From Rudanella paleaurantiibacter (lineage in GTDB: Bacteria; Bacteroidota; Bacteroidia; Cytophagales; Spirosomataceae): a stretch of 64,000 nt of DNA. Shown piece after piece: positions 27,020 to 36,178 of this stretch. The notes beneath the pieces are model-generated. The model ran no database searches and was not told the origin of the DNA. It saw only the letters and a program-made list of their open reading frames with translations. Positions within the stretch are counted from its first letter, which is position 1, and each line of letters opens with the position of its first letter. The translations under genes and the position numbers were made by a program. The stretch is from the NCBI RefSeq assembly GCF_009184635.1, contig NZ_WELI01000003.1:310001-374000 (forward strand). The letters run 5' to 3'.

Positions 27020-27826
27020 CTAGTCCGACTGAGAGGGCAGCGTTTCTGATGGTGTTTTATTACTCCGTCGATTCAATCGATACGTGAGTGTCAGCACAAC
27101 GTTGTGTTTGCTGGCTGCCAGCTTGGGCGTAAACACCCCCTGATCGAATCGGGCCGGAGTGTAATTAACTTGATTGACCCATCCCACCTGCATCGTAAAG
27201 TTCCGGTCGAACTGATACCCCATACCGGCATATAACCGGTTACGCTCAAACGCGGGGCCTTTAGGGTTCAGGAAAATCTCGTCGTACGACGACAGAAAAA
27301 ACGTTTTGCTCGTCAGTTTGCGGTTGTTAAGGGGCAAGAATACGTTCAGCCGGTAGCGAATCCGGCTCCGAAACGAATCCGACCCGTCGCGAAACTGAAA
27401 CCACCGCTGCTCAATTCGGTAGCGGTGTTCAAACCGGAGTCGGTCGAGGTATTGATTGATGACCAACTGCTCCCACAACCGTTTCTCGGTGTTGAGCGGC
27501 CCCGCCGACAGATCGTTATAGTCGTAGGTAGCATACCGGCCTCCCGCCAGCGTGAAGGTAAAGTTCCGGTCGAGATCATAGCTAACCCCGCCTTTAAACT
27601 CATTGTAGAAAAACTGTTGAAACGGGCGGTAACTACGGCCCTGAATTTCGAAAAAACCGCCCCAATGCTTGGGCCCTGAAGGCAGTTGAAGCGTCGTAAT
27701 CACCCACGACCCAAGCGGCTCGGGAGCAGGCACCGTAGGCACCGTAGTTTGGGCCAACGCCCCACTCACCCATCCGAAACTAAATAATAAACAGGCCAAC
27801 CGCCCAACCAAACGTTTATACAGCAC
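27020..27826 (-). CDS. DUF2490 outer-membrane protein
   Basis: A 268-residue protein with a signal peptide ending SGALAQ. The sequence is a series of amphipathic beta strands (YDLDRNFTFTLAGGRYATYDY, FEHRYRIEQRWFQF, SRIRYRLNVFLPLN, YAGMGYQFDRNFTMQVGWVNQ) ending in VVLTLTYRL, as in DUF2490 barrel proteins of Bacteroidota. RLRFEHRYRIEQRW is the typical family core. The function of the family is unknown. Confidence 0.85.
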   Translation of the reverse strand: MLYKRLVGRLACLLFSFGWVSGALAQTTVPTVPAPEPLGSWVITTLQLPSGPKHWGGFFEIQGRSYRPFQQFFYNEFKGGVSYDLDRNFTFTLAGGRYATYDYNDLSAGPLNTEKRLWEQLVINQYLDRLRFEHRYRIEQRWFQFRDGSDSFRSRIRYRLNVFLPLNNRKLTSKTFFLSSYDEIFLNPKGPAFERNRLYAGMGYQFDRNFTMQVGWVNQVNYTPARFDQGVFTPKLAASKHNVVLTLTYRLNRRSNKTPSETLPSQSD

Positions 27827-27848
27827 CGGTATCTCCCTTTTTTGGCTA

Positions 27849-27856
27849 CAAAGCTA
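27849..27856 (-). promoter_or_regulatory. Possible -7 box for the DUF2490 gene
   Basis: The minus strand reads TAGCTTTG, a match to TAnnTTTG, about 23 bp before the start codon. No good -33 box was found. Confidence 0.3.
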
Positions 27857-28026
27857 CGGTTGGTAACGGAAAGATAATTTTGAGGCCGCTAATATTAACG
27901 CGGGCTACGGAGAAGATAACCCTCAACTATCTATTTTACAGATAGTTGCTAACGCAAGAACCAACAGCCATTTTCTATACCTCACATTAATATTGGCAGT
28001 CGTTCGATGGGAGCGAAAAATCCAGA

Positions 28027-28069
28027 ACCGCCTGCTAATGCCCCATTGATTCAGGCATTGGCAGGCGGT
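28027..28069 (-). terminator. Terminator after the DUF4082-like lipoprotein gene
   Basis: A 16-bp stem with one mismatch (28027-28042 with 28054-28069) lies just behind the stop of the minus-strand gene. The minus strand continues TCTGGATTTTTCG. Confidence 0.65.
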
Positions 28070-28073
28070 CAAC

Positions 28074-28661
28074 TTAATCGGCGATAAAGGTAAACTCGGG
28101 AAAACCGTAGGCTTCGTATTTCACGTTGGCGACTGCATCGGGGAATACGGGGGTAGCGGTATTGCGGTAACAGGCATTATACACCAGAATACTCCCTTTG
28201 GTAAACGGCATAAAATCGCCCCCGGCCGTTTTGTAGGCCACGCCATACTTTTTATTGACCCCGCCCGACTGACTATTGACGCTGATAAGGTACTTCTTAT
28301 TCGGCGTGAGGGCCAATGGGTCAACGTTATCGAGCGTGAGCTTGTCGGGTGCGGTCTGCTCTACCGTTTTCTGACGAATAACCTGTTTAGTGTCGAAGTC
28401 CCAGACGATGATTCGGTATGTACCGGGCTCGGGCATTTTGGCACCCAACTGCGTGATTTTACCAGCCACCGAGGCACTAAACACAAGCCCCAACTCCCAC
28501 GGACCCGACGTTCGTACGCTTGCCGACAGGGAGCTTTCGCCACCCACAAAACTCGTCAGCACATTTTCGGCGGGTTTGGCGGCCTCTTCTTTGGAACTGC
28601 AACCGGTGGTCAGGCTAAGCAACCCCGCCACCAGCACAGCATACATGCATGTCGTTTTCAT
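28074..28661 (-). CDS. DUF4082-like lipoprotein
   Basis: A 195-residue protein with a lipobox LTTGC (Cys21). The mature part has the pattern of DUF4082: ELGLVFSASVAGKITQLGAKMPEPGTYRIIVWDFDTKQVI followed by LTPNKKYLISVNSQ, a jelly-roll-like beta fold that may bind sugar or surface ligands. It lies downstream of DUF1501 on the same strand, with an 81-bp gap. A hairpin covers the start codon (see the entry at 28660-28686). Confidence 0.75.
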   Translation of the reverse strand: MKTTCMYAVLVAGLLSLTTGCSSKEEAAKPAENVLTSFVGGESSLSASVRTSGPWELGLVFSASVAGKITQLGAKMPEPGTYRIIVWDFDTKQVIRQKTVEQTAPDKLTLDNVDPLALTPNKKYLISVNSQSGGVNKKYGVAYKTAGGDFMPFTKGSILVYNACYRNTATPVFPDAVANVKYEAYGFPEFTFIAD

Positions 28662-28686
28662 GATTCAGATTTTTTGTCTGAATCAT
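28660..28686 (-). promoter_or_regulatory. Hairpin overlapping the start codon of the DUF4082-like gene
   Basis: ATGATTCAGA (28660-28669) and TCTGAATCAT (28677-28686) are perfect reverse complements around a 7-nt loop. On the transcript the second arm ends at the AT of the start codon, so folding would bury the translation start. This might control translation or bind a regulator; both are inference. Confidence 0.5.
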
Positions 28687-28742
28687 TGGTCGGGTAAACA
28701 CCCCTACCCCGCAACAACCACGGCCCGGTCTTGAGCGAACGG

Positions 28743-30218
28743 TCAGGCCAGAATCGGCCGGATCACCTTACCGCCCACATCGGTCAGCCGGAAGTTCCGC
28801 CCCTGAAACTCGTAGGTCAGCTTTTCGTGGTCGAGACCCAGCAGGTGCAGAATCGTAGCCTGAAAATCGTGCACGTGCGTGCGGCCCTCTACGCCCTGAT
28901 AGCCCAGTTCATCGGTTTGGCCGTAACTAAAACCCGGCTTTACGCCCCCGCCCGCCATCCAGAGCGTGTAGGCCGACGGGTTATGGTCGCGGCCCATAAA
29001 CGGTGCCGGGCGGTTGTCGCGGTTTTCCTGCATGGGTGTCCGGCCAAACTCACCACTCCAGACGACCAGTGTCTGATCGAGCAGGCCGCGCTGTTTGAGG
29101 TCCATCAGCAGAGCCGTCATTCCCTGATCTACATCGCGGCACTTCTGCCGAAAACCAACCTCCAGGGCCTCCTGCGAGCTGGAGCCGTGCGAGTCCCAGC
29201 CCCAGTCGAACAGTTGCACAAACCGCACGCCCGACTCCACCAGCTTGCGCGCCAGCAGGCAGTTGTTCGCAAACGATACCTGCCCCGGTGTGGTGCCGTA
29301 CAACTGATGCGTAGACTGCGGCTCGCGGCTGATGTCCATCACTTCGGGTACTTCGAGCTGCATCCGAAACGCCAGCTCGTACTGACTCATGCGGGTGAGA
29401 GTTTCGGGGTCGCCAAACTCGTCGTAGGTCTGCTGGTTGATACGGTTAATGGCGTCGATACTGGCTTTACGAAGGTCGCGGTTTACGCCTTTGGGATCAT
29501 CGACAAACAGCACCGGCTCACCAGAAGTACGGCATTGCACCCCCTGAAAAACCGAGGGCAGAAACCCACTCCCCCAGATACTCTTACCGGCTTCGGGATA
29601 TTTGCCGCCGGAGGTCAGCACCACATAACCCGGCAGGTTCTGGTTTTCGGTGCCCAGCCCGTACGTAACCCACGTACCCATGCCGGGGCGACCCAGCCGG
29701 GGGGTGCCGGTGTGCATCATCAGCTGAGCCGGGGCGTGGTTAAACTGATCGGTGTACATTGCCTTCAGAAAACACACCTCATCGGCCATGTTGGCAAAGT
29801 ACGGCAGGTGGTCAGACACCCACGCGCCAGACTGCCCCCGCTGGGCAAACTGCCCCTGCGGCCCCAGCATTTTCGGAACACCCCGGATAAAGGCAAACGT
29901 TTTTCCTTCCAGAAACGACTGCGGGCAGTCTTGCCCATGCCAGCGGGCCAGTTGGGGCTTATAATCAAACAACTCCAGCTGACTCGGCGAACCCGCCATG
30001 TGCAGGTAGATCACCGACCGGATTTTGGGCGGGAAATGCGCCTGCTTTGGGTCGAGGGGGTTGCTCACGGCGGGTGTACTACCGCCCAGACCGCAACTAC
30101 CCAGCAACGATTGCAACGCCAGCGCCCCCAGGCCGCTACCGCATTGTTTCAGAAAATGCCGCCGGGTTTCGAGTTGGGCGGCCGCCAGCGCGGCTTCTTT
30201 GTCAATATTCAGGCGCAT
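28743..30218 (-). CDS. DUF1501 domain protein (sulfatase-like), Tat-type signal
   Basis: A 491-residue protein. The N-terminus TRRHFLKQCGSGLGALALQSLLGSCG is a twin-arginine signal ending in a lipobox-like Cys. Family blocks seen are IYLHMAGSPSQLELFDYKP, GAWVSDHLPYFA, LMMHTGTPRLGRPGMGTWVTYGLG, RFVQLFDWGWDSH and VVWSGEFGRTPMQ. The fold is related to alkaline phosphatase/sulfatase, but the activity is not known. It follows the PSD1 cytochrome gene by 61 bp; the two nearly always occur together. Confidence 0.9.
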   Translation of the reverse strand: MRLNIDKEAALAAAQLETRRHFLKQCGSGLGALALQSLLGSCGLGGSTPAVSNPLDPKQAHFPPKIRSVIYLHMAGSPSQLELFDYKPQLARWHGQDCPQSFLEGKTFAFIRGVPKMLGPQGQFAQRGQSGAWVSDHLPYFANMADEVCFLKAMYTDQFNHAPAQLMMHTGTPRLGRPGMGTWVTYGLGTENQNLPGYVVLTSGGKYPEAGKSIWGSGFLPSVFQGVQCRTSGEPVLFVDDPKGVNRDLRKASIDAINRINQQTYDEFGDPETLTRMSQYELAFRMQLEVPEVMDISREPQSTHQLYGTTPGQVSFANNCLLARKLVESGVRFVQLFDWGWDSHGSSSQEALEVGFRQKCRDVDQGMTALLMDLKQRGLLDQTLVVWSGEFGRTPMQENRDNRPAPFMGRDHNPSAYTLWMAGGGVKPGFSYGQTDELGYQGVEGRTHVHDFQATILHLLGLDHEKLTYEFQGRNFRLTDVGGKVIRPILA

Positions 30219-30279
30219 ACTACGCGTTGTATTTTTTCGGTGGGGCTCGCTGGTTTCTCAACCGTGCGGCCCCGCCCGG

Positions 30280-33024
30280 TCAGGACTTGGTCACAAACTC
30301 ATCAATATTCAACAGGGCGTTGGTCGCCATGCTCAGGGCCGCGTGTTTGGCATCGGGCCGACCTCTAAACTGTTTCAGGGCGGCATCGTACAGGGCTTGC
30401 AGAGCCTCCTGCTTTTCGGGCGTTATCGGCCGACCGATGGCCCGCTGATACGCATCGGCCAGTTGGGCCTCAACCGTGGGGTGTTTTTCTACCAGCCGGG
30501 CCAGTTGGTCGGCGGCTTCCACAAACACAGGATCGTTGAGCAAGGTCAGGGCCTGCAACGGCGTGTTGGTCCGAATCCGGCGCGAAAGGCACACTTCGCG
30601 GCTTCCGGCATCAAAACTCACCATTGACGGGTACGGCCCTGTGCGCCGAACAAACGTGTAAATCCCCCGCCGGTGGGCGTCTTCACCCAGGCTGGGCTCC
30701 CATTTGAGGCTACTGTTTACCGCCTGCCAGATACCGTCGGGCTGGTAGGGCATGGTGGGTTTCCCGAAGGCTTTACGGCTCAGCAACCCGCTCACGGCCA
30801 GGGCCTGATCGCGGATGGTCTCGGCCGGCAAACGCAAGCGGGCACCCCGCGCCAGCAACCGGTTTTGCGGGTCACGAGACACGGCGTCGGGCGTTGCCTT
30901 CGACGATTGGCGGTATGTTTTCGATAAAACCATGTACCGCAACAGCTGCTTCATGCTCCAACCCCAATCGCGCGAGAACCGCACGGCGAGGTAATCGAGC
31001 AATTCGGGGTGGCTGGGCTTGGCACCGGCCGTCCCAAAATCTTCGAGCGTTTCGACCAGCCCCACGCCAAATAGCTGCTCCCAGAACCGGTTCACCGTCA
31101 CGCGGGCCGTAAGCGGGTTATTCGGGTCGGTGAGCCATTGCGCCAGCCCCAACCGGTCTTTCGGCAACCGCCGATTCATACCCCCGAGCGACTTCGGTAC
31201 GTCGGGCTGCACCACCGGGCCGGGGCTCAACCAGTTCCCCCGCACAAACAGGTGCGTGGGCCGGGCATAGTCGGGGTCGGTGGGGAGCATAATGGGCGTA
31301 TTGTTTGTTTTGGCCGCAATCAGGTCCAGGTACGCCTGCTGCTGAGCCGCATCGCCCGGAAAATCAGGAATGAGGGCAAACCAGTCGATCTGGAAAAAGT
31401 ACGACTCGGGGTCGATGCCGGGGTTAGTAGCCGTCAGATACAGGTCGTGCCGCCCGGTTGTGGGTTTGATGGGCCAACGTTGCAGCACTTTCTCGCGGGC
31501 GTTGTTGCGGGTGGTATCGAGCTTTATCCGGCTCAGGAGGGGGCCGGTGGGGCTATCGAGGTGCAGTTCGAGCACTCCACCGGGCTGTTTTACGCTCAGG
31601 TGCGTGAGCAGTTGGGTACGCCCGTCGAGCTGCATATTGGGCAACCGGCACGAGCCCCCGTGTTTGAGACCAATGTTACGGTCGCCCAGCAGGGCTCCTT
31701 TCTCGTAGTTGTCGGCATAATGTGCATGATGGCGGGGTTCCAGATGCCGCAGGAAATACACCCAGTTGAACGTACCCCGATACGGCCGGGCCGAGGTGGC
31801 CGCACCCGAATCGGGCAAAGCTCGGAGCCACGTCAGCATGGCCTGTGCTTTCGACTCATCTTCGGGCTTGAACTGCCGTAAAAACGGGGCTTCGTCCTGC
31901 GTGTCTTCGTCGCGGGTGTTGTTGAAAAACGCCATGAACTTGTAATAATCCTCATGCCGGAATGGGTCGTACGGATGGCTGTGGCACTGCACACACCCAA
32001 ACGACGTACCCTGCCAGGCCTCCCAGGTCGTGTTGACCCGGTCGATGAGGGCCGCCACCCGAAACTCTTCGTCGACGGTGCCGGTCTCGTCGTTGTTCAT
32101 CGTGTTGCGGTGGAAACCGGTCGCGATGAGCAGATCGTCGGGGGGCAGTTTACCCGCCGGGAGCCGCTGCGCCAGCAGGTCGCCAGCCAGTTGCTCGGTC
32201 GTGAACCGGTCGAAGGGCATATCGGCATTGAAAGCCCGGATTACCCAGTCGCGGTAAGGCCAAATAGAGCGGCCGTTATCTTTCTGGTACCCGCGCGAAT
32301 CGGCGTAGCGGGCCAGATCGAGCCACATAGCCGCCCACCGCTCACCATACCCCGACGATGCCAGCAGCTCATCGACCAGTTGGGCGTAGGCCGTGTCCCA
32401 GTCGTCGGCTTCGCTGTACTTTTTCAGTTGTTCGGCCGTGGGAGGCAGGCCCGTCAGGTCGAGGCTTACCCGCCGGATGAGGGTGAGCCGGTCGGCTTCG
32501 GGGGCCATACTCAGCCCTTCCTCTTCGTGCCGTTTGGCCACAAATTTGTCGATGGCGTTCGTATCGGCATCGCTCAAAAACCAGTCCATAAAACCGGCCA
32601 ACGCACCACCACCGGGCACGGCCGGGCGTTCGAGCGGGCGGTAGGCCCAATGGGTATCCCAGGCGCACCCCTCATCGACCCAACGGGTGAGCAACTGGAT
32701 TTCTTCGGGTTTGAGCGGATCGGCTTTGTAGGGCATCCGCTCCTCGGGGTCAGGGTCGGTCAGGCGTTTGATAAACTCGCTGTTGCGGGCATCGCCGGGA
32801 ATAATGGCCGGGTGGCCCGATTTGGTTTTGGCCAGGGCCTCTTCGCGAAACAGCAAACTCAACCCACCGGCCTGTTTTACCCCGCCGTGACAGGCAATGC
32901 AGTGCTTGTTGAGAATCGGCTTGATCTGCGTATTATAGTCAACCCGATCAGAGGAGGGCCACAGCGAGAACACCCCGATGCTCAGGCCCGCCAATCCAAT
33001 TAGGGTGTATATCCAGGTCTTCAT
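30280..33024 (-). CDS. PSD1 / planctomycete-type cytochrome C domain protein
   Basis: A 914-residue membrane-anchored or secreted protein. After an N-terminal hydrophobic segment (LIGLAGLSIGVFSLW), the haem motif CIACH (Cys42, Cys45, His46) lies in a PSCyt1 domain that ends MPYKADPLKPEEI. DUF1549 follows (RLTLIRRVSLDLTGLPPT...YGERWAAMWLDLARYADSRGYQKDN). The middle part may be a carbohydrate-binding sandwich. DUF1553/PSD1 is C-terminal (LAQWLTDPNNPLTARVTVNRFWEQLFG, RLPAETIRDQALAVSGLLS, NTPLQALTLLNDPVF). Frequent in Planctomycetes and Spirosoma-like bacteria, the pair with DUF1501 probably acts in oxidative breakdown of complex sugars, but this is unproven. Confidence 0.92.
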   Translation of the reverse strand: MKTWIYTLIGLAGLSIGVFSLWPSSDRVDYNTQIKPILNKHCIACHGGVKQAGGLSLLFREEALAKTKSGHPAIIPGDARNSEFIKRLTDPDPEERMPYKADPLKPEEIQLLTRWVDEGCAWDTHWAYRPLERPAVPGGGALAGFMDWFLSDADTNAIDKFVAKRHEEEGLSMAPEADRLTLIRRVSLDLTGLPPTAEQLKKYSEADDWDTAYAQLVDELLASSGYGERWAAMWLDLARYADSRGYQKDNGRSIWPYRDWVIRAFNADMPFDRFTTEQLAGDLLAQRLPAGKLPPDDLLIATGFHRNTMNNDETGTVDEEFRVAALIDRVNTTWEAWQGTSFGCVQCHSHPYDPFRHEDYYKFMAFFNNTRDEDTQDEAPFLRQFKPEDESKAQAMLTWLRALPDSGAATSARPYRGTFNWVYFLRHLEPRHHAHYADNYEKGALLGDRNIGLKHGGSCRLPNMQLDGRTQLLTHLSVKQPGGVLELHLDSPTGPLLSRIKLDTTRNNAREKVLQRWPIKPTTGRHDLYLTATNPGIDPESYFFQIDWFALIPDFPGDAAQQQAYLDLIAAKTNNTPIMLPTDPDYARPTHLFVRGNWLSPGPVVQPDVPKSLGGMNRRLPKDRLGLAQWLTDPNNPLTARVTVNRFWEQLFGVGLVETLEDFGTAGAKPSHPELLDYLAVRFSRDWGWSMKQLLRYMVLSKTYRQSSKATPDAVSRDPQNRLLARGARLRLPAETIRDQALAVSGLLSRKAFGKPTMPYQPDGIWQAVNSSLKWEPSLGEDAHRRGIYTFVRRTGPYPSMVSFDAGSREVCLSRRIRTNTPLQALTLLNDPVFVEAADQLARLVEKHPTVEAQLADAYQRAIGRPITPEKQEALQALYDAALKQFRGRPDAKHAALSMATNALLNIDEFVTKS

Positions 33025-33208
33025 TCAGTCTGCGTAAACTTCTTTCTGAAAACAGGCGGGGAACAGTAACTTACTCATTCAGAAACCCGGAAAAACACAT
33101 TTCTGTCCGGCATTGATCACAAAACCATTCATTAACCCGGCCGGTTTAGGTAAAAGGGGGGTTTCGTTTTCACAAAATCACACAGTTACACTGTCACGCA
33201 TTGTTTTT

Positions 33209-34348
33209 ATGCCGGATGTAGTCATTATCGGGGGCGGATTGGCCGGGCTGGTGAGCAGTCTGGAACTGGCACGGGCGGGTTTTGCCGTAACCCTGATCGA
33301 GCGCAAAACGTACCCATTTCACCGGGTTTGTGGCGAGTACGTATCCAACGAAGTGCGCGGGTATCTCACAGCCCTCGGCATCGACCTGAACGGGTTAGGC
33401 GCAGCCCAGATTACCCAGTTCAGGCTTTCGTCGCCTTCAGGCCGGTTGCTGGAGGCCCCGCTCGATCTGGGCGGGTTTGGCATCAGTCGCTACACCCTCG
33501 ACTATGCGTTGTACCAATTGGCACAAGCGGCCGGGGTGACCTTTGTGCTCGGCAAACAGGCTGAAGGTGTCCATTTTGATGCAACAAAGGGTCTGTTTTC
33601 CGTAGACCCCAACGATGGGCAAACGCTCTCGGCCCGGCTCGTGATCGGTGCGTTTGGCAAACGCTCCCGGCTCGACAAAGCCCTCGACCGGCCGTTTATG
33701 CGGCAATCGGCTCCGTACATCGGCGTGAAATACCACATTGCCCCCGGCCCCGACTCTGAGCCTTTCCCCACCGATTTGATTGCCCTGCACAACTTCCGGG
33801 ATGGCTACTGCGGGATGTCAGCCATTGAAGACGGAAAATACTGCCTGTGCTACCTCACTACCCGCCAAAATCTCCGGCAGTTTGGCAATATTCCCGATAT
33901 GGAACGGACGATTCTGGCCCAAAACCCCCATCTGCGCCATGTTTTTGAAACCTACGAGTTTCTGTACGACAAGCCTGAAGTGATCAACGAGGTTTCGTTT
34001 GCGCCCAAAAGGGCCGTCGACATGCACATGCTTATGGCGGGCGATTCGGCGGGGCTCATTACTCCGCTCTGCGGCAACGGTATGGCGATGGCCATTCATG
34101 GGGCCAAACTCACGAGCGAGCTAGCCATTGCATTCCTACAAAACAAACTGAGCCGCCCCGAACTGGAACGGCTCTATGAACAACGGTGGAAAGCCCTGTT
34201 TGCCCGGCGGCTTTGGGTGGGCCGCACCGTGCAGCGGCTCTTTGGCAATGTGCGGCTCTCCGAACTGGCGGTTTCGGCGTTTGGGTTGGTGAAGCCTGCC
34301 CTACGCGGTGTGATGCGGCAAACCCACGGCGAGGAAGTGGCGGTTTAA
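33209..34348 (+). CDS. FAD-dependent oxidoreductase, geranylgeranyl-reductase-like
   Basis: A 379-residue flavoprotein from MPDVVIIGGG. The FAD-binding GGGLAG (residues 8-13) and the Glu at the end of beta-2 (VTLIERKTYPFHRVCGEYVSNEV) are typical of the geranylgeranyl reductase/halogenase-like group, and MAGDSAGLITPLCGNGMAMAIHGA is the second FAD motif. Relatives reduce isoprenoid double bonds or act on lipid and pigment precursors. A longer frame from 33113 has no family-like N-terminus. Its stop directly touches the stop of the convergent gene, with no base between. Confidence 0.85.
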   Translation: MPDVVIIGGGLAGLVSSLELARAGFAVTLIERKTYPFHRVCGEYVSNEVRGYLTALGIDLNGLGAAQITQFRLSSPSGRLLEAPLDLGGFGISRYTLDYALYQLAQAAGVTFVLGKQAEGVHFDATKGLFSVDPNDGQTLSARLVIGAFGKRSRLDKALDRPFMRQSAPYIGVKYHIAPGPDSEPFPTDLIALHNFRDGYCGMSAIEDGKYCLCYLTTRQNLRQFGNIPDMERTILAQNPHLRHVFETYEFLYDKPEVINEVSFAPKRAVDMHMLMAGDSAGLITPLCGNGMAMAIHGAKLTSELAIAFLQNKLSRPELERLYEQRWKALFARRLWVGRTVQRLFGNVRLSELAVSAFGLVKPALRGVMRQTHGEEVAV

Positions 34349-35947
34349 CTACGCTTGGGGAGTAACTTTAGCCAACAGCGCGGGCCAGTCGACACCAGCC
34401 TGAATGGTTTGCGGATCGGGCAGTTGGCCGCTTTGCAGCAGCTCCCTGATAATCGCTATATCGGTATCCCGCCCGAGCGACGCAGCCGCTTTCACAATTC
34501 CATCGACCCCGTAAAAGGCCAGAAACGAATCGTCGGTTTCGGGGTCGCCGTCGTAGATTATCTGGTCAAACTGCTCGGCGTGGCCTACGTAATTGATGCG
34601 CTTTCCCTGCTGATTGGTCCAGAAAAACGGGGCCATGCGGTAGGGTTCCGGGGCATCCGGGCGGGCCATGTTCAGGCCTGCTACGTGGCCCTGCTGCCCG
34701 GCTACTTTCCAGTGTTCAATACGGACCGGGCCATCGGGGGTTGGGAAATGGGCAATGTCGCCCGCAGCATACAGACCGTCGGCCAGTTGGAGGTACTCAT
34801 CGGTCAGTACGCCCCCATCGTCGGCGCGGGGTACGTTTTCCAGAAAATCAGTTCGGGGTTTCACCCCCAGCCCCAGCAGTACCACATCGGCGGGTAGCGA
34901 CTCTCCATTGTCGAGCACTACGGCGCTTACCTCGCCCGTACCGTCGAACTGCCGCACCTCCCGGCCGAGGTGAAACCGGATACCCGCTTTTTCGTGCCAT
35001 CCCTGCACCAACCGACCGATTTTTTCGCCCAGCACCTTGGCAAACGGAACAGCCTCGCGGCCCACTACGGCCACCTCAGCCCCCAGTTTACGCAGGCTCA
35101 TAGCCGCTTCGAGCCCGATAAACGAGCTACCCACGATCACCACCCGCTTGCCCTGCTGCCCCAGCAAGCGCAACTGACTACTATCGGTCAGGCTCCGCAG
35201 GGTGAACACATGGCGGAGGCCGGCACCGGGCACGGGCAGGTGGTTTGGCGCTCCACCGGTGCAAATCAGGGCTTTGTCGTACCGGATTGTCTCGCCCGAT
35301 TGGAGCTCGATTTCTTTGGTGGCTGCGTCGAGCCGTTTCACCGGCGTTTCGGTGCGTATTTCGATGCCGTATTGTTTGTAAAAATCCGGCTCGCGCAAGG
35401 GCATCCATTCGGCCGGAGCCTTACCCTGTAAGTAATCTTTGGAACAGTTGGGCCGGTCGTAGGGTTGGTTTGGGCTTTGGGTCAGCATCACGATTCGGCC
35501 CGTGAAGCCCCCTTCGCGCAGGGCCTCGGCGGCAAAAGCCCCGGCCCCACCCGCCCCAACAATGACGTAGGTTTCGGTGCTATGGGCCTGTGGGGCCGCC
35601 AGCGGATTGGTTCGGCTTTGGGCATCGGTCGTCAGCCGCACCAGCACCTGATCGCCCTCAATCCGCACTTCGTGCATGGGCAGGCCATTTAGTGCGGGGG
35701 CTTCGAGCCGGTGGCCGGTTGTGGCGTCGAAACAGGCATTGTGCCACGGACACACGAGCCGGTGGCCATGCAATACGCCCTTGGCGAGCGGGGCACCATA
35801 GTGCGAGCATTTGGGGTAAAGCGCGTAGTACTGCCCATCGACACGGGCAAGAAGTACATCCGTGTCGCCCACCCGAACTTCTTTCAGTTGGCCATCGTGC
35901 AGGTCGTCAATATGGCACACGGCCGCTTCGGTGTAGTCAGTCGTCAT
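34349..35947 (-). CDS. Rieske [2Fe-2S] / FAD-dependent pyridine nucleotide oxidoreductase (AIF3-like)
   Basis: A 532-residue fusion. Residues about 5-105 are a Rieske domain with Cys47-x-His49 (CSHYGAPL) and Cys66-x2-His69 (CPWHNACF). The rest is a two-dinucleotide-fold reductase: TYVIVGAGGAGAFAAEALRE for FAD, KRVVIVGSSFIGLEAAMSLRKLGAEVAVVG for NAD(P), and LYAAGDIAHFP for the second FAD motif. This is the architecture of AIF-like/ferredoxin reductase proteins. It probably moves electrons between NAD(P)H and an unknown acceptor. The ATG at 35947 is preferred to one at 35974. Confidence 0.92.
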   Translation of the reverse strand: MTTDYTEAAVCHIDDLHDGQLKEVRVGDTDVLLARVDGQYYALYPKCSHYGAPLAKGVLHGHRLVCPWHNACFDATTGHRLEAPALNGLPMHEVRIEGDQVLVRLTTDAQSRTNPLAAPQAHSTETYVIVGAGGAGAFAAEALREGGFTGRIVMLTQSPNQPYDRPNCSKDYLQGKAPAEWMPLREPDFYKQYGIEIRTETPVKRLDAATKEIELQSGETIRYDKALICTGGAPNHLPVPGAGLRHVFTLRSLTDSSQLRLLGQQGKRVVIVGSSFIGLEAAMSLRKLGAEVAVVGREAVPFAKVLGEKIGRLVQGWHEKAGIRFHLGREVRQFDGTGEVSAVVLDNGESLPADVVLLGLGVKPRTDFLENVPRADDGGVLTDEYLQLADGLYAAGDIAHFPTPDGPVRIEHWKVAGQQGHVAGLNMARPDAPEPYRMAPFFWTNQQGKRINYVGHAEQFDQIIYDGDPETDDSFLAFYGVDGIVKAAASLGRDTDIAIIRELLQSGQLPDPQTIQAGVDWPALLAKVTPQA

Positions 35948-36178
35948 AAACGTCAGATTTCCGACTAAACTCACCGCAACCCGAAAGCGCTAAAAAACAG
36001 AGCGAAGGGTTTCAGGAGGCCCATCCGGTATAGCCCGGGGCTGAAAAGCTCCGTTTGTGACGACGAATGAAACGATGGCTGAAGGATGACTTTTGGCTTT
36101 GGCACGCCAGGGCTTGGACTTTAGCTTTTCGACGACTTCCCCTCGCTATCGATACGAGCATTGTAGACAATATTGTCA

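Noticed and set aside
28731-30368. 545-codon plus-strand frame opposite DUF1501
   Set aside because: Antisense shadow of a clear DUF1501 gene; composition is unlike a real protein.
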